The notes under the pieces were generated by a model that ran no database searches, was not told the origin of the DNA, and worked only from the letters and a program-made list of their open reading frames with translations. 22,443 nt of DNA, from positions 1-22,443 of the forward strand of contig JBBQGL010000052.1 in assembly GCA_038323025.1 (NCBI GenBank), read 5' to 3'. This stretch comes from JAFKKF01 sp038323025 (GTDB taxonomy: Bacteria; Pseudomonadota; Alphaproteobacteria; Rhizobiales; Kaistiaceae). The position numbers and the translations under genes are program-made. Shown piece by piece: positions 1-7,511 of this stretch (the stretch's first letter is position 1; each line of letters starts with the position of its first letter).

Positions 1-1287
1 GTCCGCCATGAACGCCCGGCGCCCCTCGATGCGTCGCCAGGCCTCGGGATAGCGGTCCCTCAACTCGTCCCGCCCGGGCTCATCGAGGAGGGCAATGCCG
101 TCCTCGATATTGCTGGTGAAATACGGCGAGTTGGTCGCCGGAATGATGTCCACCTGGATCGCCTGGCCGGAGAGGAGGGGCTCGCCGCTGCCCGGATAGA
201 TCGGCGAGTTCATCCATTCGTCGAGGTGGATGAGGTGGCCGGGATTGAGGAGGACGCCGAAGAACGGATCGCCCAAGTGGCGCTTCATCAGCGCGTCGAG
301 TTCACCGCCGGGCACGCCGATGCCGACCGTCTCGTACCATTCGGCGGCGCAGGCGAAGTAGGGCTTCGCCAGCCGGTCGAGATAGTCGGCGGCGTCGGCC
401 GGCAGTTCGCCTTCGTCGGCGATCATCCAGCCGGCGCGGCAACTGAGCCCGCCCCAGAGGCCCACCGCCACGACGAAAGGCTGTCCGCGCTCGATGACCT
501 TGTCGCTCGGGCTGGCGAGGCCGAGCGATGCCCGCGCCCCGGAGGACAGCATGGCGTGGCAGCTGTATGGCAGGCCGATCGGCTGCATCAGCCGGGCGGC
601 GGCGAACTCGGTCATGCCGGGCCGCGCCCCGAAGAGGGCCGCCTTCACCATCTCGGAGGCATGGGCGGCGCCGAACTCGAACTGGGCGAGCTGATCGACC
701 TCGTTGATCGCCCTGAGGCCCGCGCTCGAATCCATGAGGATGCGCGTGGCGTTGACGACGCGGCCTTCGGTCCCGGCGAGCGTGCGCAGCGTGTCGACGA
801 TAAACGACGGCGCCTCCAGCCAGGAATCCGGCGTCGGCGTCTCGAGCGTGCCGTAGTATTTCCAGCCGGCGACGCCGACGGCATTGCCGCGACCGATGCC
901 GGCATCGGCGAGCACATCAGCTAGCGCCGGGCTCTTCCGCCGGTCCTGGCCGAGGAGGCCGAACGGCGGGTAGAGCACGCACCGGAGATCGAGCGGCGAG
1001 ACCTTTGCATAGCCCTGGTTTTCCGGGCCTGTGACCAGCACCGGCTCCTTTCCGGGCACGAGGATCAGGAGCGCCTCCTCGAAGCGCGGCTCGAACCCGG
1101 TGAGGTAGGCGATGTTGGCGAAGTGCTCGCGGTCGGCATAGACGATGAACGCGTCGAGGCCGGCGATCTTCGCCCGCGCGGAAAGCCGGTCGAGCCGCGC
1201 CGAGTAGACTCCCGCCGCCAGCTCCGGCCGCTTGTCGGGAACGCCGAACGCGGGCAGTTCTGCTTCGATCAGTCGGATGGCGGACAT
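1..1287 (-). CDS. M24/creatinase-fold hydrolase, C-terminus cut by window edge
   Basis: The minus-strand frame is open from an ATG at 1287 to the window edge, 429 codons without a stop. Residues about 25-175 look like the creatinase N-terminal domain (AYLTGF near residue 60), and residues about 195-429 like the pita-bread catalytic domain (NPGHLIHLDEW at 348-358, IEDGIAL at 394-400). Active M24 metallopeptidases carry two Asp metal ligands in a VDxG...D pattern. Here that stretch reads VAVGLWGG...SCRAG (about 273-286) and both Asp are absent. It therefore looks metal-free, as creatinase is, and may cleave a C-N bond in a small molecule instead of a peptide. AGGAA six bases before the ATG supports the start. 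It lies 84 bases downstream of matB on the same strand, so co-transcription is likely. The family is sound; the substrate is unknown. Confidence 0.85.
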   Translation of the reverse strand, partial: MSAIRLIEAELPAFGVPDKRPELAAGVYSARLDRLSARAKIAGLDAFIVYADREHFANIAYLTGFEPRFEEALLILVPGKEPVLVTGPENQGYAKVSPLDLRCVLYPPFGLLGQDRRKSPALADVLADAGIGRGNAVGVAGWKYYGTLETPTPDSWLEAPSFIVDTLRTLAGTEGRVVNATRILMDSSAGLRAINEVDQLAQFEFGAAHASEMVKAALFGARPGMTEFAAARLMQPIGLPYSCHAMLSSGARASLGLASPSDKVIERGQPFVVAVGLWGGLSCRAGWMIADEGELPADAADYLDRLAKPYFACAAEWYETVGIGVPGGELDALMKRHLGDPFFGVLLNPGHLIHLDEWMNSPIYPGSGEPLLSGQAIQVDIIPATNSPYFTSNIEDGIALLDEPGRDELRDRYPEAWRRIEGRRAFMAD

Positions 1288-1371
1288 CGGGGTTTCCTGG
1301 AGTCTTCCTGGGTGAAGCACGAAAAAGGGCGGGCCGTCGGCGCGAGAATAGCCCAGATTGCGCCTCGGGCG

Positions 1372-2880
1372 TCAGCGCTGGTAGAGGCTCTCGAACTGCT
1401 GGCGGAGCATGTTCTTCTGCACCTTGCCCATCTGGTTGCGCGGCAGCTCCGTGACGAAAAGAACGCGCTTCGGCTGCTTGTACCGGGCGAGGCGGCCGTC
1501 GAGGGCGGCGATGACGCCGGCTTCGTCGATGGCGGCGTCGATGCGCCGGACCACGATCGCCGTGACGCCCTCGCCGAAATCCGGATGCGCGAGGCCGATG
1601 ACCGCGCTTTCGACGACGCCGTCGATCATGTCGATCTCCGTCTCCACCTCCTTCGGATAGACGTTGAGCCCGCCGGTGATGATCAGGTCCTTGCTCCGCC
1701 CGACGATGTGGACGTAACCGTTCCGGTCGATCCTGCCGAGGTCGCCGGTGACGAAGAAGCCGTCGCTGCGGAATTCCTGCGCGGTCTTCTCGGGCATCCG
1801 CCAATACCCCTTGAATACGTTCGGCCCGCGCACTTCGATCATGCCGACCTCCCCGGTCGGGAGCGGCGTGCCTGCCACTGGGTCGACGATACGAATCTCG
1901 ACGCCGGGCAGCGGCCGGCCGACCGTGCCCGCCACGCGCTCCCCGTCATAGGGGTTGGACGTGTTCATATTGGTCTCGGTCATGCCGTAGCGCTCGAGGA
2001 TGGCGTGGCCGGTGCGCAGGCGCCAGGCATCGAAGGTCTCCGGCAGGAGCGGCGCCGAGCCGGAGACGAAGAGGCGCATGTGCCGCACAGACGCCGCCGC
2101 GAGACCGGGATGGTCGAGGAGGCGCACGTAGAAGGTCGGCACGCCCATCATGGTCGTCGCCCGCGGGAAGGCGGCGATGACCTCGGCCGGATCGAAGCGC
2201 GCGAAGAAGAGCATGGCGGCGCCGGCGAAAAGGACCACGTTGCTGGCGACGAAGAGACCGTGGGTGTGGAAGATGGGCAGCGCATGGATGAGCACGTCCT
2301 TGCCGGTGAAGCGCCAGGCTTCGACCAGCGTCTCCGCATTCGAGACGAGGTTCTCGTGGGTGAGCATGGCGCCCTTGGACGCCCCGGTGGTCCCGGAGGT
2401 GTAGAGAATCGCCGCGAGGTCCCCGGCGCCGCGCGGCCGGTCGTCGAAATCGGCCGACGCGGACGCGGCCAGCGACAGGATCGACCCGTCCGCCTGCTTG
2501 CCGAGGGTCTCGACCACGGCACCCGGACCTGCCATGGCCGCCACGCCCTCCCGCTTTCCCGGGTCGCATACGATCAGGCGCGGCTCCGCATCGCGGACGA
2601 AATATTCCAGCTCGCGGAGCGTGTAGGCCGGGTTGAGCGGCAGGAACACGGCACCGGCGCGAACGGTGGCGAGATAGAGGAGCAGCGCCTCGGGGCTCTT
2701 CTCGACCTGGACGGCCACCCGATCGCCGGGCGTCACACCGAGGCCGACCAGGCAATTGGCGAGCCGCCCGGTTTCCCGCAGCACGTCGCCGTAGCTGAGA
2801 CAGCGGCCGCTTTCCGTTTCGAGGAATTGTTTGTCCGGCGCCGGCATGCGGGCCCGGATCCTGTCGAAGAGGGTGTTCAT
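1372..2880 (-). CDS. matB: Malonyl-CoA synthetase MatB
   Basis: This 502-residue acyl-adenylate-forming enzyme ligates malonate (possibly methylmalonate) to CoA with ATP in the cytoplasm. The P-loop YTSGTTGASKG is at residues 160-170. RYGMTETNMNTSNPY and GYWRMPEKTAQEF are present, and the acyl-transfer Lys is in GKVQKN (K486). Length and wording match rhizobial MatB closely (KSPEALLLYL, HALPIFHTHGLF, SGSAPLLPETF), and the fit to MatB is much better than to general long-chain ligases. The ATG at 2880 is chosen because GGGGAGG lies eight bases upstream; a longer reading would begin at a TTG. It is followed by the M24-like gene and is divergent from the UPF0261 gene. No malonyl-CoA decarboxylase (matA) or malonate carrier is in the window, so the malonate may be made internally from another substrate. 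Confidence 0.93.
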   Translation of the reverse strand: MNTLFDRIRARMPAPDKQFLETESGRCLSYGDVLRETGRLANCLVGLGVTPGDRVAVQVEKSPEALLLYLATVRAGAVFLPLNPAYTLRELEYFVRDAEPRLIVCDPGKREGVAAMAGPGAVVETLGKQADGSILSLAASASADFDDRPRGAGDLAAILYTSGTTGASKGAMLTHENLVSNAETLVEAWRFTGKDVLIHALPIFHTHGLFVASNVVLFAGAAMLFFARFDPAEVIAAFPRATTMMGVPTFYVRLLDHPGLAAASVRHMRLFVSGSAPLLPETFDAWRLRTGHAILERYGMTETNMNTSNPYDGERVAGTVGRPLPGVEIRIVDPVAGTPLPTGEVGMIEVRGPNVFKGYWRMPEKTAQEFRSDGFFVTGDLGRIDRNGYVHIVGRSKDLIITGGLNVYPKEVETEIDMIDGVVESAVIGLAHPDFGEGVTAIVVRRIDAAIDEAGVIAALDGRLARYKQPKRVLFVTELPRNQMGKVQKNMLRQQFESLYQR

Positions 2881-2888
2881 CGACGGCG

Positions 2889-2895
2889 CCTCCCC
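2889..2895 (-). promoter_or_regulatory. Strong Shine-Dalgarno of matB
   Basis: The minus strand reads GGGGAGG here, eight bases before the ATG at 2880. It fixes the matB start there and places the in-frame TTG at 2925 in the untranslated leader. Confidence 0.75.
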
Positions 2896-2939
2896 ACGCC
2901 AGCGTGACCCGGCTTCGTGATACAAGAAAACGCCAGTTT

Positions 2940-2961
2940 GATCATTGTCCGATCATCGTCC
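2940..2961. repeat. Tandem 11-bp direct repeat in the matB / UPF0261 divergent promoter
   Basis: GATCATTGTCC (2940-2950) is followed at once by GATCATCGTCC (2951-2961), with one mismatch in 11. The 11-bp period puts both copies on the same face of the helix. The pair sits in the 111-bp gap between two divergent genes, so a regulator-binding site is plausible. No specific regulator can be named from the sequence. Confidence 0.45.
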
Positions 2962-2991
2962 ACCCGGTCCAGTCACTGAGAGTCCGCGCCG

Positions 2992-4215
2992 ATGGCCAAG
3001 GTCGTTGCAGTCCTCGGAACCCTAGATACCAAGGGTGCCGAATACGCCTACCTGAAGCAGCAGATCGAGAGAGAGGGCGTCGCCACGCTGGTGATCGATG
3101 CCGGCATATTGGGCGCGCCGCTCTTCGCACCCGACATCGGCGCGGCGGAAGTAGCCGAGGCCGGGGGCGCCGAGCTCGCCTCGCTGGTGCAGCGCCGGGA
3201 CCGCGGCGAGGCGGTCACCGCCATGGGCCGCGGCGCGGCGGTAATCCTCGCACGTCTCGCCGCCGAGGGCCGTATCCACGGCGTCATCGCCATGGGCGGC
3301 GGCGGCGCCACCAGCCTCGCCTCCGCCGCCATGCGGGCCCTGCCGGTAGGCTTCCCGAAGCTGATCGTCACCACCCTCGCCTCCGGCGATACCAGCGCCA
3401 TCGTCGGCGTGAAGGACATCACGTTGATGCCCTCCATCGTCGACATCGCCGGCATCAATCGCCTCTCCTCGCAGATCCTCTCCAATGCCGCCGCCGCCAT
3501 CGCCGGCATGGCAAGGGTCGAGAAGCCCAGGGCGTCGAGCGAGAAGCCACTCGTCGCCGCGACCATGTTCGGCGTCACCACCCCTTGCGTGACCCGGGCG
3601 CGCGAGGTGCTGGAACAGGCGGGCTATGAGGTGCTCGTCTTTCACGCCACCGGCACCGGCGGGCGGACCATGGAGGAGCTCATCCGCGCCGGATTCATCG
3701 CCGGCGTTCTCGACATCACGACCACCGAACTCGCGGACGAGCTCGCCGGCGGCGTCCTCTCGGCCGGACCCGACCGGCTGGAGGCGGCGGGCGACATGGG
3801 TGTTCCCCAGGTGGTGTCGGCCGGCGCCCTCGACATGGTCAATTTCGGCGCGCCGGAAACCGTGCCGCAAAAATACGCGGCCCGGAAATTCTACCGGCAC
3901 AATCCGCTGGTGACCCTCATGCGCACCACGCCCGCCGAAAACGCAGAACTCGGTGGCATCGTCGCGCGGAAACTCAACCGGGCGAAGGGCCCTACCACCT
4001 TCATGATTCCGCAAAAAGGCGTGTCGTCCATCGACATCGAGGGCAGGCCGTTCCACGATCCTGCCGCCGATGCCGCTTTCTTCGCCGCGTTGAAGGCGAA
4101 CCTTTCCGGCAACGTCAGCCTGGTCGAACTGGATACCGACATCAACGACGACGCGTTCGCGGTGAAGGCCGCCAACCTGCTTCTCCAGGCGATGGCGACC
4201 GCGCAGCCGGCCTGA
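2992..4215 (+). CDS. Tm-1-like ATP-binding / UPF0261 family protein
   Basis: This 407-residue protein has the family hallmarks. The N-terminus reads VVAVLGTLDTKGAEYAYL, the usual opening of UPF0261. It is followed by GVIAMGGGGATSLA, VTTLASGDTSAIVG, DITLMPSIVDIAGIN and a C-terminal half with FGVTTPCVTRAREVLE and VFHATGTGGRTMEELI. In the family the N-terminal half is related to the ATP-binding inhibitor domain of tomato Tm-1. Bacterial members have no settled reaction. Many bacterial copies sit beside a TIM-barrel phosphoenolpyruvate-hydrolase-like partner; none is here. The gene is divergent from matB and converges on the GntR gene with a 9-bp gap. Start: the first ATG in a frame with no longer credible extension; the ribosome site is weak (GAGAG). 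Family certain, function unknown. Confidence 0.9.
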   Translation: MAKVVAVLGTLDTKGAEYAYLKQQIEREGVATLVIDAGILGAPLFAPDIGAAEVAEAGGAELASLVQRRDRGEAVTAMGRGAAVILARLAAEGRIHGVIAMGGGGATSLASAAMRALPVGFPKLIVTTLASGDTSAIVGVKDITLMPSIVDIAGINRLSSQILSNAAAAIAGMARVEKPRASSEKPLVAATMFGVTTPCVTRAREVLEQAGYEVLVFHATGTGGRTMEELIRAGFIAGVLDITTTELADELAGGVLSAGPDRLEAAGDMGVPQVVSAGALDMVNFGAPETVPQKYAARKFYRHNPLVTLMRTTPAENAELGGIVARKLNRAKGPTTFMIPQKGVSSIDIEGRPFHDPAADAAFFAALKANLSGNVSLVELDTDINDDAFAVKAANLLLQAMATAQPA

Positions 4216-4223
4216 TTCGGCCG
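4208..4223. terminator. Small hairpin between convergent 3' ends
   Basis: CGGCC (4208-4212), a six-base loop and GGCCG (4219-4223) form a five-pair stem over the stop codon of the UPF0261 gene and just before the GntR stop codon. No T tract follows on either strand, so it would be a weak terminator at most. Confidence 0.25.
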
Positions 4224-4224
4224 C

Positions 4225-4998
4225 TTACTTCGTCGTCCCGAGCAGTGCCGCCAGGCCCACGTCCTTCGCCGGACGCTCGCGGAGGTCAAGGCCCGAGAAC
4301 AGGTCGACGAGATGGCTGCGCATGAGGTCGGCGGCGCGCTCCGACTGGCCGGCGGCGATCGCGTCGATCAGTTCGTGATGGGCGTGGCGCTCGCAGGTCG
4401 CGTCCCTGCGGCGCCAGTAGAGCGCCACCACCAGCGACGAGCGCGAGGTCAGTTCCCGGAGGAACTCGGCGAGGATCTCCTGCCCGGCGATCTCGGCGAT
4501 CATGTTGTGGAACCGGGCCGACAGCGCGATGGCCCGGCGCTGGTCGCCGGCATGGACCGCGGCTTCCTCCTCGGAATGATGGGCACGGAGCCGGGCAATG
4601 TCGGCCGGCTCCGCCCGCGATGCAGCAAGCGCCGCGATGCGTGGCTCGAGCAGCGAGCGCGCCTCGAACACCTGGCGGGCTTCCTCGACGGTAGGCTTTG
4701 CGACGTGCGCGCCGCGGTTGGGCAGGATCACGACGACGCGCTCGTGGGCGAGCGCCTGCAGGGCCGCCCGCACGATCGTGCGGCTGGCCTGGAAGACCGT
4801 GCCGATTTCATCCTCCGGCAGGCGGGTTCCCGGCGTCAGGCGGTGGTCGAGGATGGCGTCGAGCAGGGCGGCATGAATGCGGGACGAGCGCGCGCCGCGC
4901 AGCACACGGGCGTCCTGGCCTTCCGCTTCATTGACGCCAAGATCGGTGATCGACACAGGAACGGCGCCCCCGACGCACTCGGCCGACCATAGCAGCAT
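4225..4998 (-). CDS. GntR-family regulator, FCD (FadR/VanR-like) type
   Basis: 257 residues from the ATG at 4998. The winged helix spans about residues 37-100 (RIHAALLDAILDHRLTPGTRLPEDEIG, then ASRTIVRAALQALAHERVV, then NRGAHVAKPT). The all-helical FCD ligand domain follows, about 105-240, with EARSLLEPRIAALAA, FHNMIAEIAG and HHELIDAI, the Asp/His-rich metal-and-ligand pocket of the class. FCD regulators usually bind small carboxylates or amino acids and repress the neighbouring transport operon. A frame extension to 5160 exists but would put the operator palindrome at 5026-5037 inside the coding region, so the shorter start is preferred; its ribosome site is weak, and a GTG further in (VLRGARSS) is a possible alternative. 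The gene is divergent from the PotA-type operon, its most likely target. Confidence 0.88.
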   Translation of the reverse strand: MLLWSAECVGGAVPVSITDLGVNEAEGQDARVLRGARSSRIHAALLDAILDHRLTPGTRLPEDEIGTVFQASRTIVRAALQALAHERVVVILPNRGAHVAKPTVEEARQVFEARSLLEPRIAALAASRAEPADIARLRAHHSEEEAAVHAGDQRRAIALSARFHNMIAEIAGQEILAEFLRELTSRSSLVVALYWRRRDATCERHAHHELIDAIAAGQSERAADLMRSHLVDLFSGLDLRERPAKDVGLAALLGTTK

Positions 4999-5025
4999 GC
5001 GATGGCGTATCCAATCAATGCGATG

Positions 5026-5037
5026 ATTGTATACAAT
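5026..5037. promoter_or_regulatory. Probable GntR/FCD operator palindrome
   Basis: ATTGTATACAAT is a perfect 12-bp palindrome. It lies 28 bases upstream of the GntR start and about 165 bases upstream of the divergent transporter. TTGTATACAA-type sites are the known operators of FCD-type GntR regulators. The position suggests autoregulation together with control of the 5202-10162 operon. Binding by this regulator is inference. Confidence 0.7.
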
Positions 5038-5189
5038 TTGGGCATACGCTTGCGCTGCATTGCACAAAGCGCGGGCGGAGCCTTTCCCTGCCTCAGCGCG
5101 ACGTAAACGCCGAATTGTTTTACGATTCAAAGGTCTAAGCGCCGAGCCACCCTCTGGCATCCCCCTTGCGAAGCAGGGTTGGGAAGCAC

Positions 5190-5194
5190 GGAGG
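5190..5194 (+). promoter_or_regulatory. Shine-Dalgarno deciding the ABC ATPase start
   Basis: GGAGG lies seven bases before the ATG at 5202. It supports that start over the in-frame alternative at 5166, which has no ribosome site. Confidence 0.65.
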
Positions 5195-5201
5195 CGAAGG
5201 C

Positions 5202-6188
5202 ATGGGTCGGGCAGCCGATCTCGAACTCGTTCTGGTGAGCAAGCTCTACGGCGACACCGTCGCCGTCGATGCCGTCAACCTGAAGATCAGGTCGGGTACC
5301 TATTGCTGCCTGCTCGGCCCGTCGGGCTGCGGCAAGACGTCGACCCTGCGCATGATCGCCGGCCACGAGTCGGTGTCCATCGGCGACATCCTGCTCGCCA
5401 ACGAGAACATCACCGACAAGCCGCCGGCCGGCCGCGGCACCTCGATGATGTTCCAGAGCTACGCCCTCTTTCCCCACCTGAACGTCCGCGACAACGTCGC
5501 CTTCTCGCTGAAAATGCGCGGCCGGCCGAAGGCCGAGCGCCATGCCGCGGCTGACCAGATGCTCCGCCTGGTCGCCATGGAGCGCTACGCCGAGCGCCTG
5601 CCGCCGCAGCTTTCCGGCGGCCAGCAGCAGCGCGTCGCCCTGGCGCGCGCGCTCATCACCGACCCGGCGATCCTCCTCCTCGACGAGCCCTTGTCGGCGC
5701 TCGACCCGTTTCTCCGCATCAAGGTGCGCGCCGAACTGAAGCGCTTCCAGCGCGACCTCGGTATCTCCTTCATCCACGTCACCCACAGCCAGGAAGAGGC
5801 GATGGCGCTCGCCGACCTGATCGTGGTGATGAACGAGGGCCGCATCGAGCAGACCGGCGCGCCGCGCGAAATCTTCAACGCCCCGCGCACCGAGTTCGTC
5901 GCGCGCTTCATCGGTGGCCACAACATCATCACCGTCGACGGCCAGAAGCGCAGCGTGCGCACCGACCGCACCCGGCTGCAGCCGCCCGGCGCCGACCCGG
6001 CGAAGGCCGCGACGGTGCGCGACATCGAATACCAGGGAACCTCGGTGGCCGTCAGCCTGGAGACCGCCGCCGGCGGCGAGCTGACCGCCGTCCTTCCCGA
6101 ACGAACCTTCTTCGAGCGCCCCTTCGCCGCCGGCGAAGCCGCCGAGGTCCAGTGGGATCACGCGGATACCCACGAGCTTGCCGCCTGA
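5202..6188 (+). CDS. ABC transporter ATP-binding protein, PotA/spermidine-putrescine type
   Basis: 328 residues, cytoplasmic ATPase of a polyamine/opine/Fe-type importer. Walker A GPSGCGKT is at 39-46, Q-loop MFQSYALFPH at 83-92, signature LSGGQQQRVALARAL at 137-151, Walker B ILLLDEPLSALD at 157-168 and switch His in THSQEEA (H195). The C-terminal tail from about 245 fits a TOBE regulatory domain and is short for PotA. Start at 5202 from GGAGG at 5190. It is the first gene of a plus-strand operon with its binding protein, two permeases and a racemase. The substrate cannot be read from the ATPase; polyamine, amino-acid derivative or another small cation or acid are all possible. The GntR palindrome upstream implies substrate-inducible control. 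Confidence 0.93.
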   Translation: MGRAADLELVLVSKLYGDTVAVDAVNLKIRSGTYCCLLGPSGCGKTSTLRMIAGHESVSIGDILLANENITDKPPAGRGTSMMFQSYALFPHLNVRDNVAFSLKMRGRPKAERHAAADQMLRLVAMERYAERLPPQLSGGQQQRVALARALITDPAILLLDEPLSALDPFLRIKVRAELKRFQRDLGISFIHVTHSQEEAMALADLIVVMNEGRIEQTGAPREIFNAPRTEFVARFIGGHNIITVDGQKRSVRTDRTRLQPPGADPAKAATVRDIEYQGTSVAVSLETAAGGELTAVLPERTFFERPFAAGEAAEVQWDHADTHELAA

Positions 6189-6206
6189 GGCGCGTACCGC
6201 GCCTCA
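6186..6206 (+). other. Intercistronic hairpin between ATPase and binding-protein genes
   Basis: TGAGGCGCG, loop TAC, CGCGCCTCA gives a perfect nine-pair stem starting in the ATPase stop codon. No T tract follows, so it is more likely an mRNA processing or stabilising element than a terminator. It lies 27 bases before the binding-protein start. Confidence 0.5.
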
Positions 6207-6233
6207 AGCGGCTGAACCAGGGAGCAGGAGTCA

Positions 6234-7511
6234 ATGACCGAAATGAAACGCGGGGTCTCGCGCCGGACCCTATTGAAGAGCAGCGCCGCGATCGCCGGCC
6301 TCGCCGGCATGAAGGCGATCACCGGCTTTCCGGCGGTTCACGCCGCCGAGCCGATCACGCTGCGCTATCTCTCGACCTCGACCAACCAGTCGCCGGCGAT
6401 CGCCGAACAGGCCTTCAAGGATACCGGCGTCAAGATCGAATACGTCTCGGTGACCACCGACGACGTCACCAAGCGCATCGTCACCCAGCCGGATTCGTTC
6501 GACCTCGTCGACACCGAATATTTCAGCCTGCGCAACCTGGTGCCGTCGGGCAACCTGATGGGCATGGACGCGAAGAAGATCAAGCTGGTCGACAAGCTCG
6601 CCACGGTCATCACCAAGGGCGAGATCGACGGCAAGAAGATCGGCGACCAGGGCACCGCGCCGCATAAGGTCAGCTATCTCGAAGGCCAGCATTCGAAGAA
6701 GTTCGCCTCGTCGCCGACCGAATGGCTGACGCTGATCCCGACCACCTACAATGCCGACACCCTCGGCATCCGCCCCGACCTCATCAAGCGCCCGATCGAG
6801 AGCTGGGCCGAGCTGCTCAATCCCGAGTTCAAGGGCAAGGCCGCCATCCTCAACATCCCGTCGATCGGCATCATGGACGCCGCCATGGTCAACGAGGCGC
6901 TGGGCAAGGTGAAGTACGGCGACAAGGGCAACATGACCAAGGAAGAGATCGACAAGACGATCGCGACACTGATCGATGCGAAGAAAGCCGGCCAGTTCCG
7001 CGCCTTCTGGACCGACTTCAACGAGAGCGTCAACCTGATGGCCGCGGGCGAGACGGTCATCCAGTCGATGTGGTCGCCGGCGGTCACCGCCGTCCGCCTG
7101 AAGGGCATCGCCTGCACCTTCCAGCCGCTGAAGGAAGGCTACCGCGCCTGGGCCTCCGGCTTCGCCCTGCCGAAGACGCTGAAGGGCAAGCAGCTCGACG
7201 CCGCCTACGAGTTCGTCAACTGGTTCCTCTCCGGCTGGGCCGGCGCCTACCTCAACAAGCAGGGCTACTACTCCGCCGTGCTCGACACCGCCCAGTCGCA
7301 CATGGAGCCCTACGAGTGGGCCTACTGGATGGAAGGCAAGCCTGCCGAGAAGGACATTCACGGCCCGGACGGCGGCCTCCTCGAGAAGGCCGGCGCCGTC
7401 CGCGACGGCGGTTCCTACGCCACCCGGATGGGCGCGGTCGCCTGCTGGAACTCGATCATGGATGAGAACGCCTACATGATCCAGAAGTGGAACGAGTTCA
7501 TCGACGCGTGA
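6234..7511 (+). CDS. Extracellular solute-binding protein (PotD/family 1 type), Tat-exported
   Basis: 425-residue periplasmic receptor for the neighbouring importer. The N-terminus carries a twin-arginine signal, SRRTLLK at 9-15, then a hydrophobic AAIAGLAG stretch and a likely cleavage after VHA (near residue 37). The mature part begins EPITLRYLSTS, typical of the type 2 periplasmic fold; WTDFNESVNLMAAGE and QSMWSPAV resemble the ligand-pocket segments of PotD-type proteins. Export through Tat suggests folding before export. GGGAG nine bases upstream supports the ATG at 6234; a second ATG at 6243 is also possible. The stop codon shares one base with the next start. Strong hairpins on both sides of the gene would favour higher receptor than permease levels. 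Ligand unknown. Confidence 0.92.
   Translation: MTEMKRGVSRRTLLKSSAAIAGLAGMKAITGFPAVHAAEPITLRYLSTSTNQSPAIAEQAFKDTGVKIEYVSVTTDDVTKRIVTQPDSFDLVDTEYFSLRNLVPSGNLMGMDAKKIKLVDKLATVITKGEIDGKKIGDQGTAPHKVSYLEGQHSKKFASSPTEWLTLIPTTYNADTLGIRPDLIKRPIESWAELLNPEFKGKAAILNIPSIGIMDAAMVNEALGKVKYGDKGNMTKEEIDKTIATLIDAKKAGQFRAFWTDFNESVNLMAAGETVIQSMWSPAVTAVRLKGIACTFQPLKEGYRAWASGFALPKTLKGKQLDAAYEFVNWFLSGWAGAYLNKQGYYSAVLDTAQSHMEPYEWAYWMEGKPAEKDIHGPDGGLLEKAGAVRDGGSYATRMGAVACWNSIMDENAYMIQKWNEFIDA

Noticed and set aside
1288..1371. Terminator between matB and the M24-like gene, because of a TTTTT run on the minus strand
   Set aside because: No convincing stem precedes the T run; the pairing possible is short and widely spaced.
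2881..2925. N-terminal extension of matB to 2925
   Set aside because: It would start at a TTG, while GGGGAGG lies at the proper distance from the ATG at 2880, and the shorter protein matches the usual MatB length.
4999..5160. N-terminal extension of the GntR regulator to 5160
   Set aside because: It would put the operator palindrome at 5026-5037 inside the coding sequence and add 54 residues that the family lacks.
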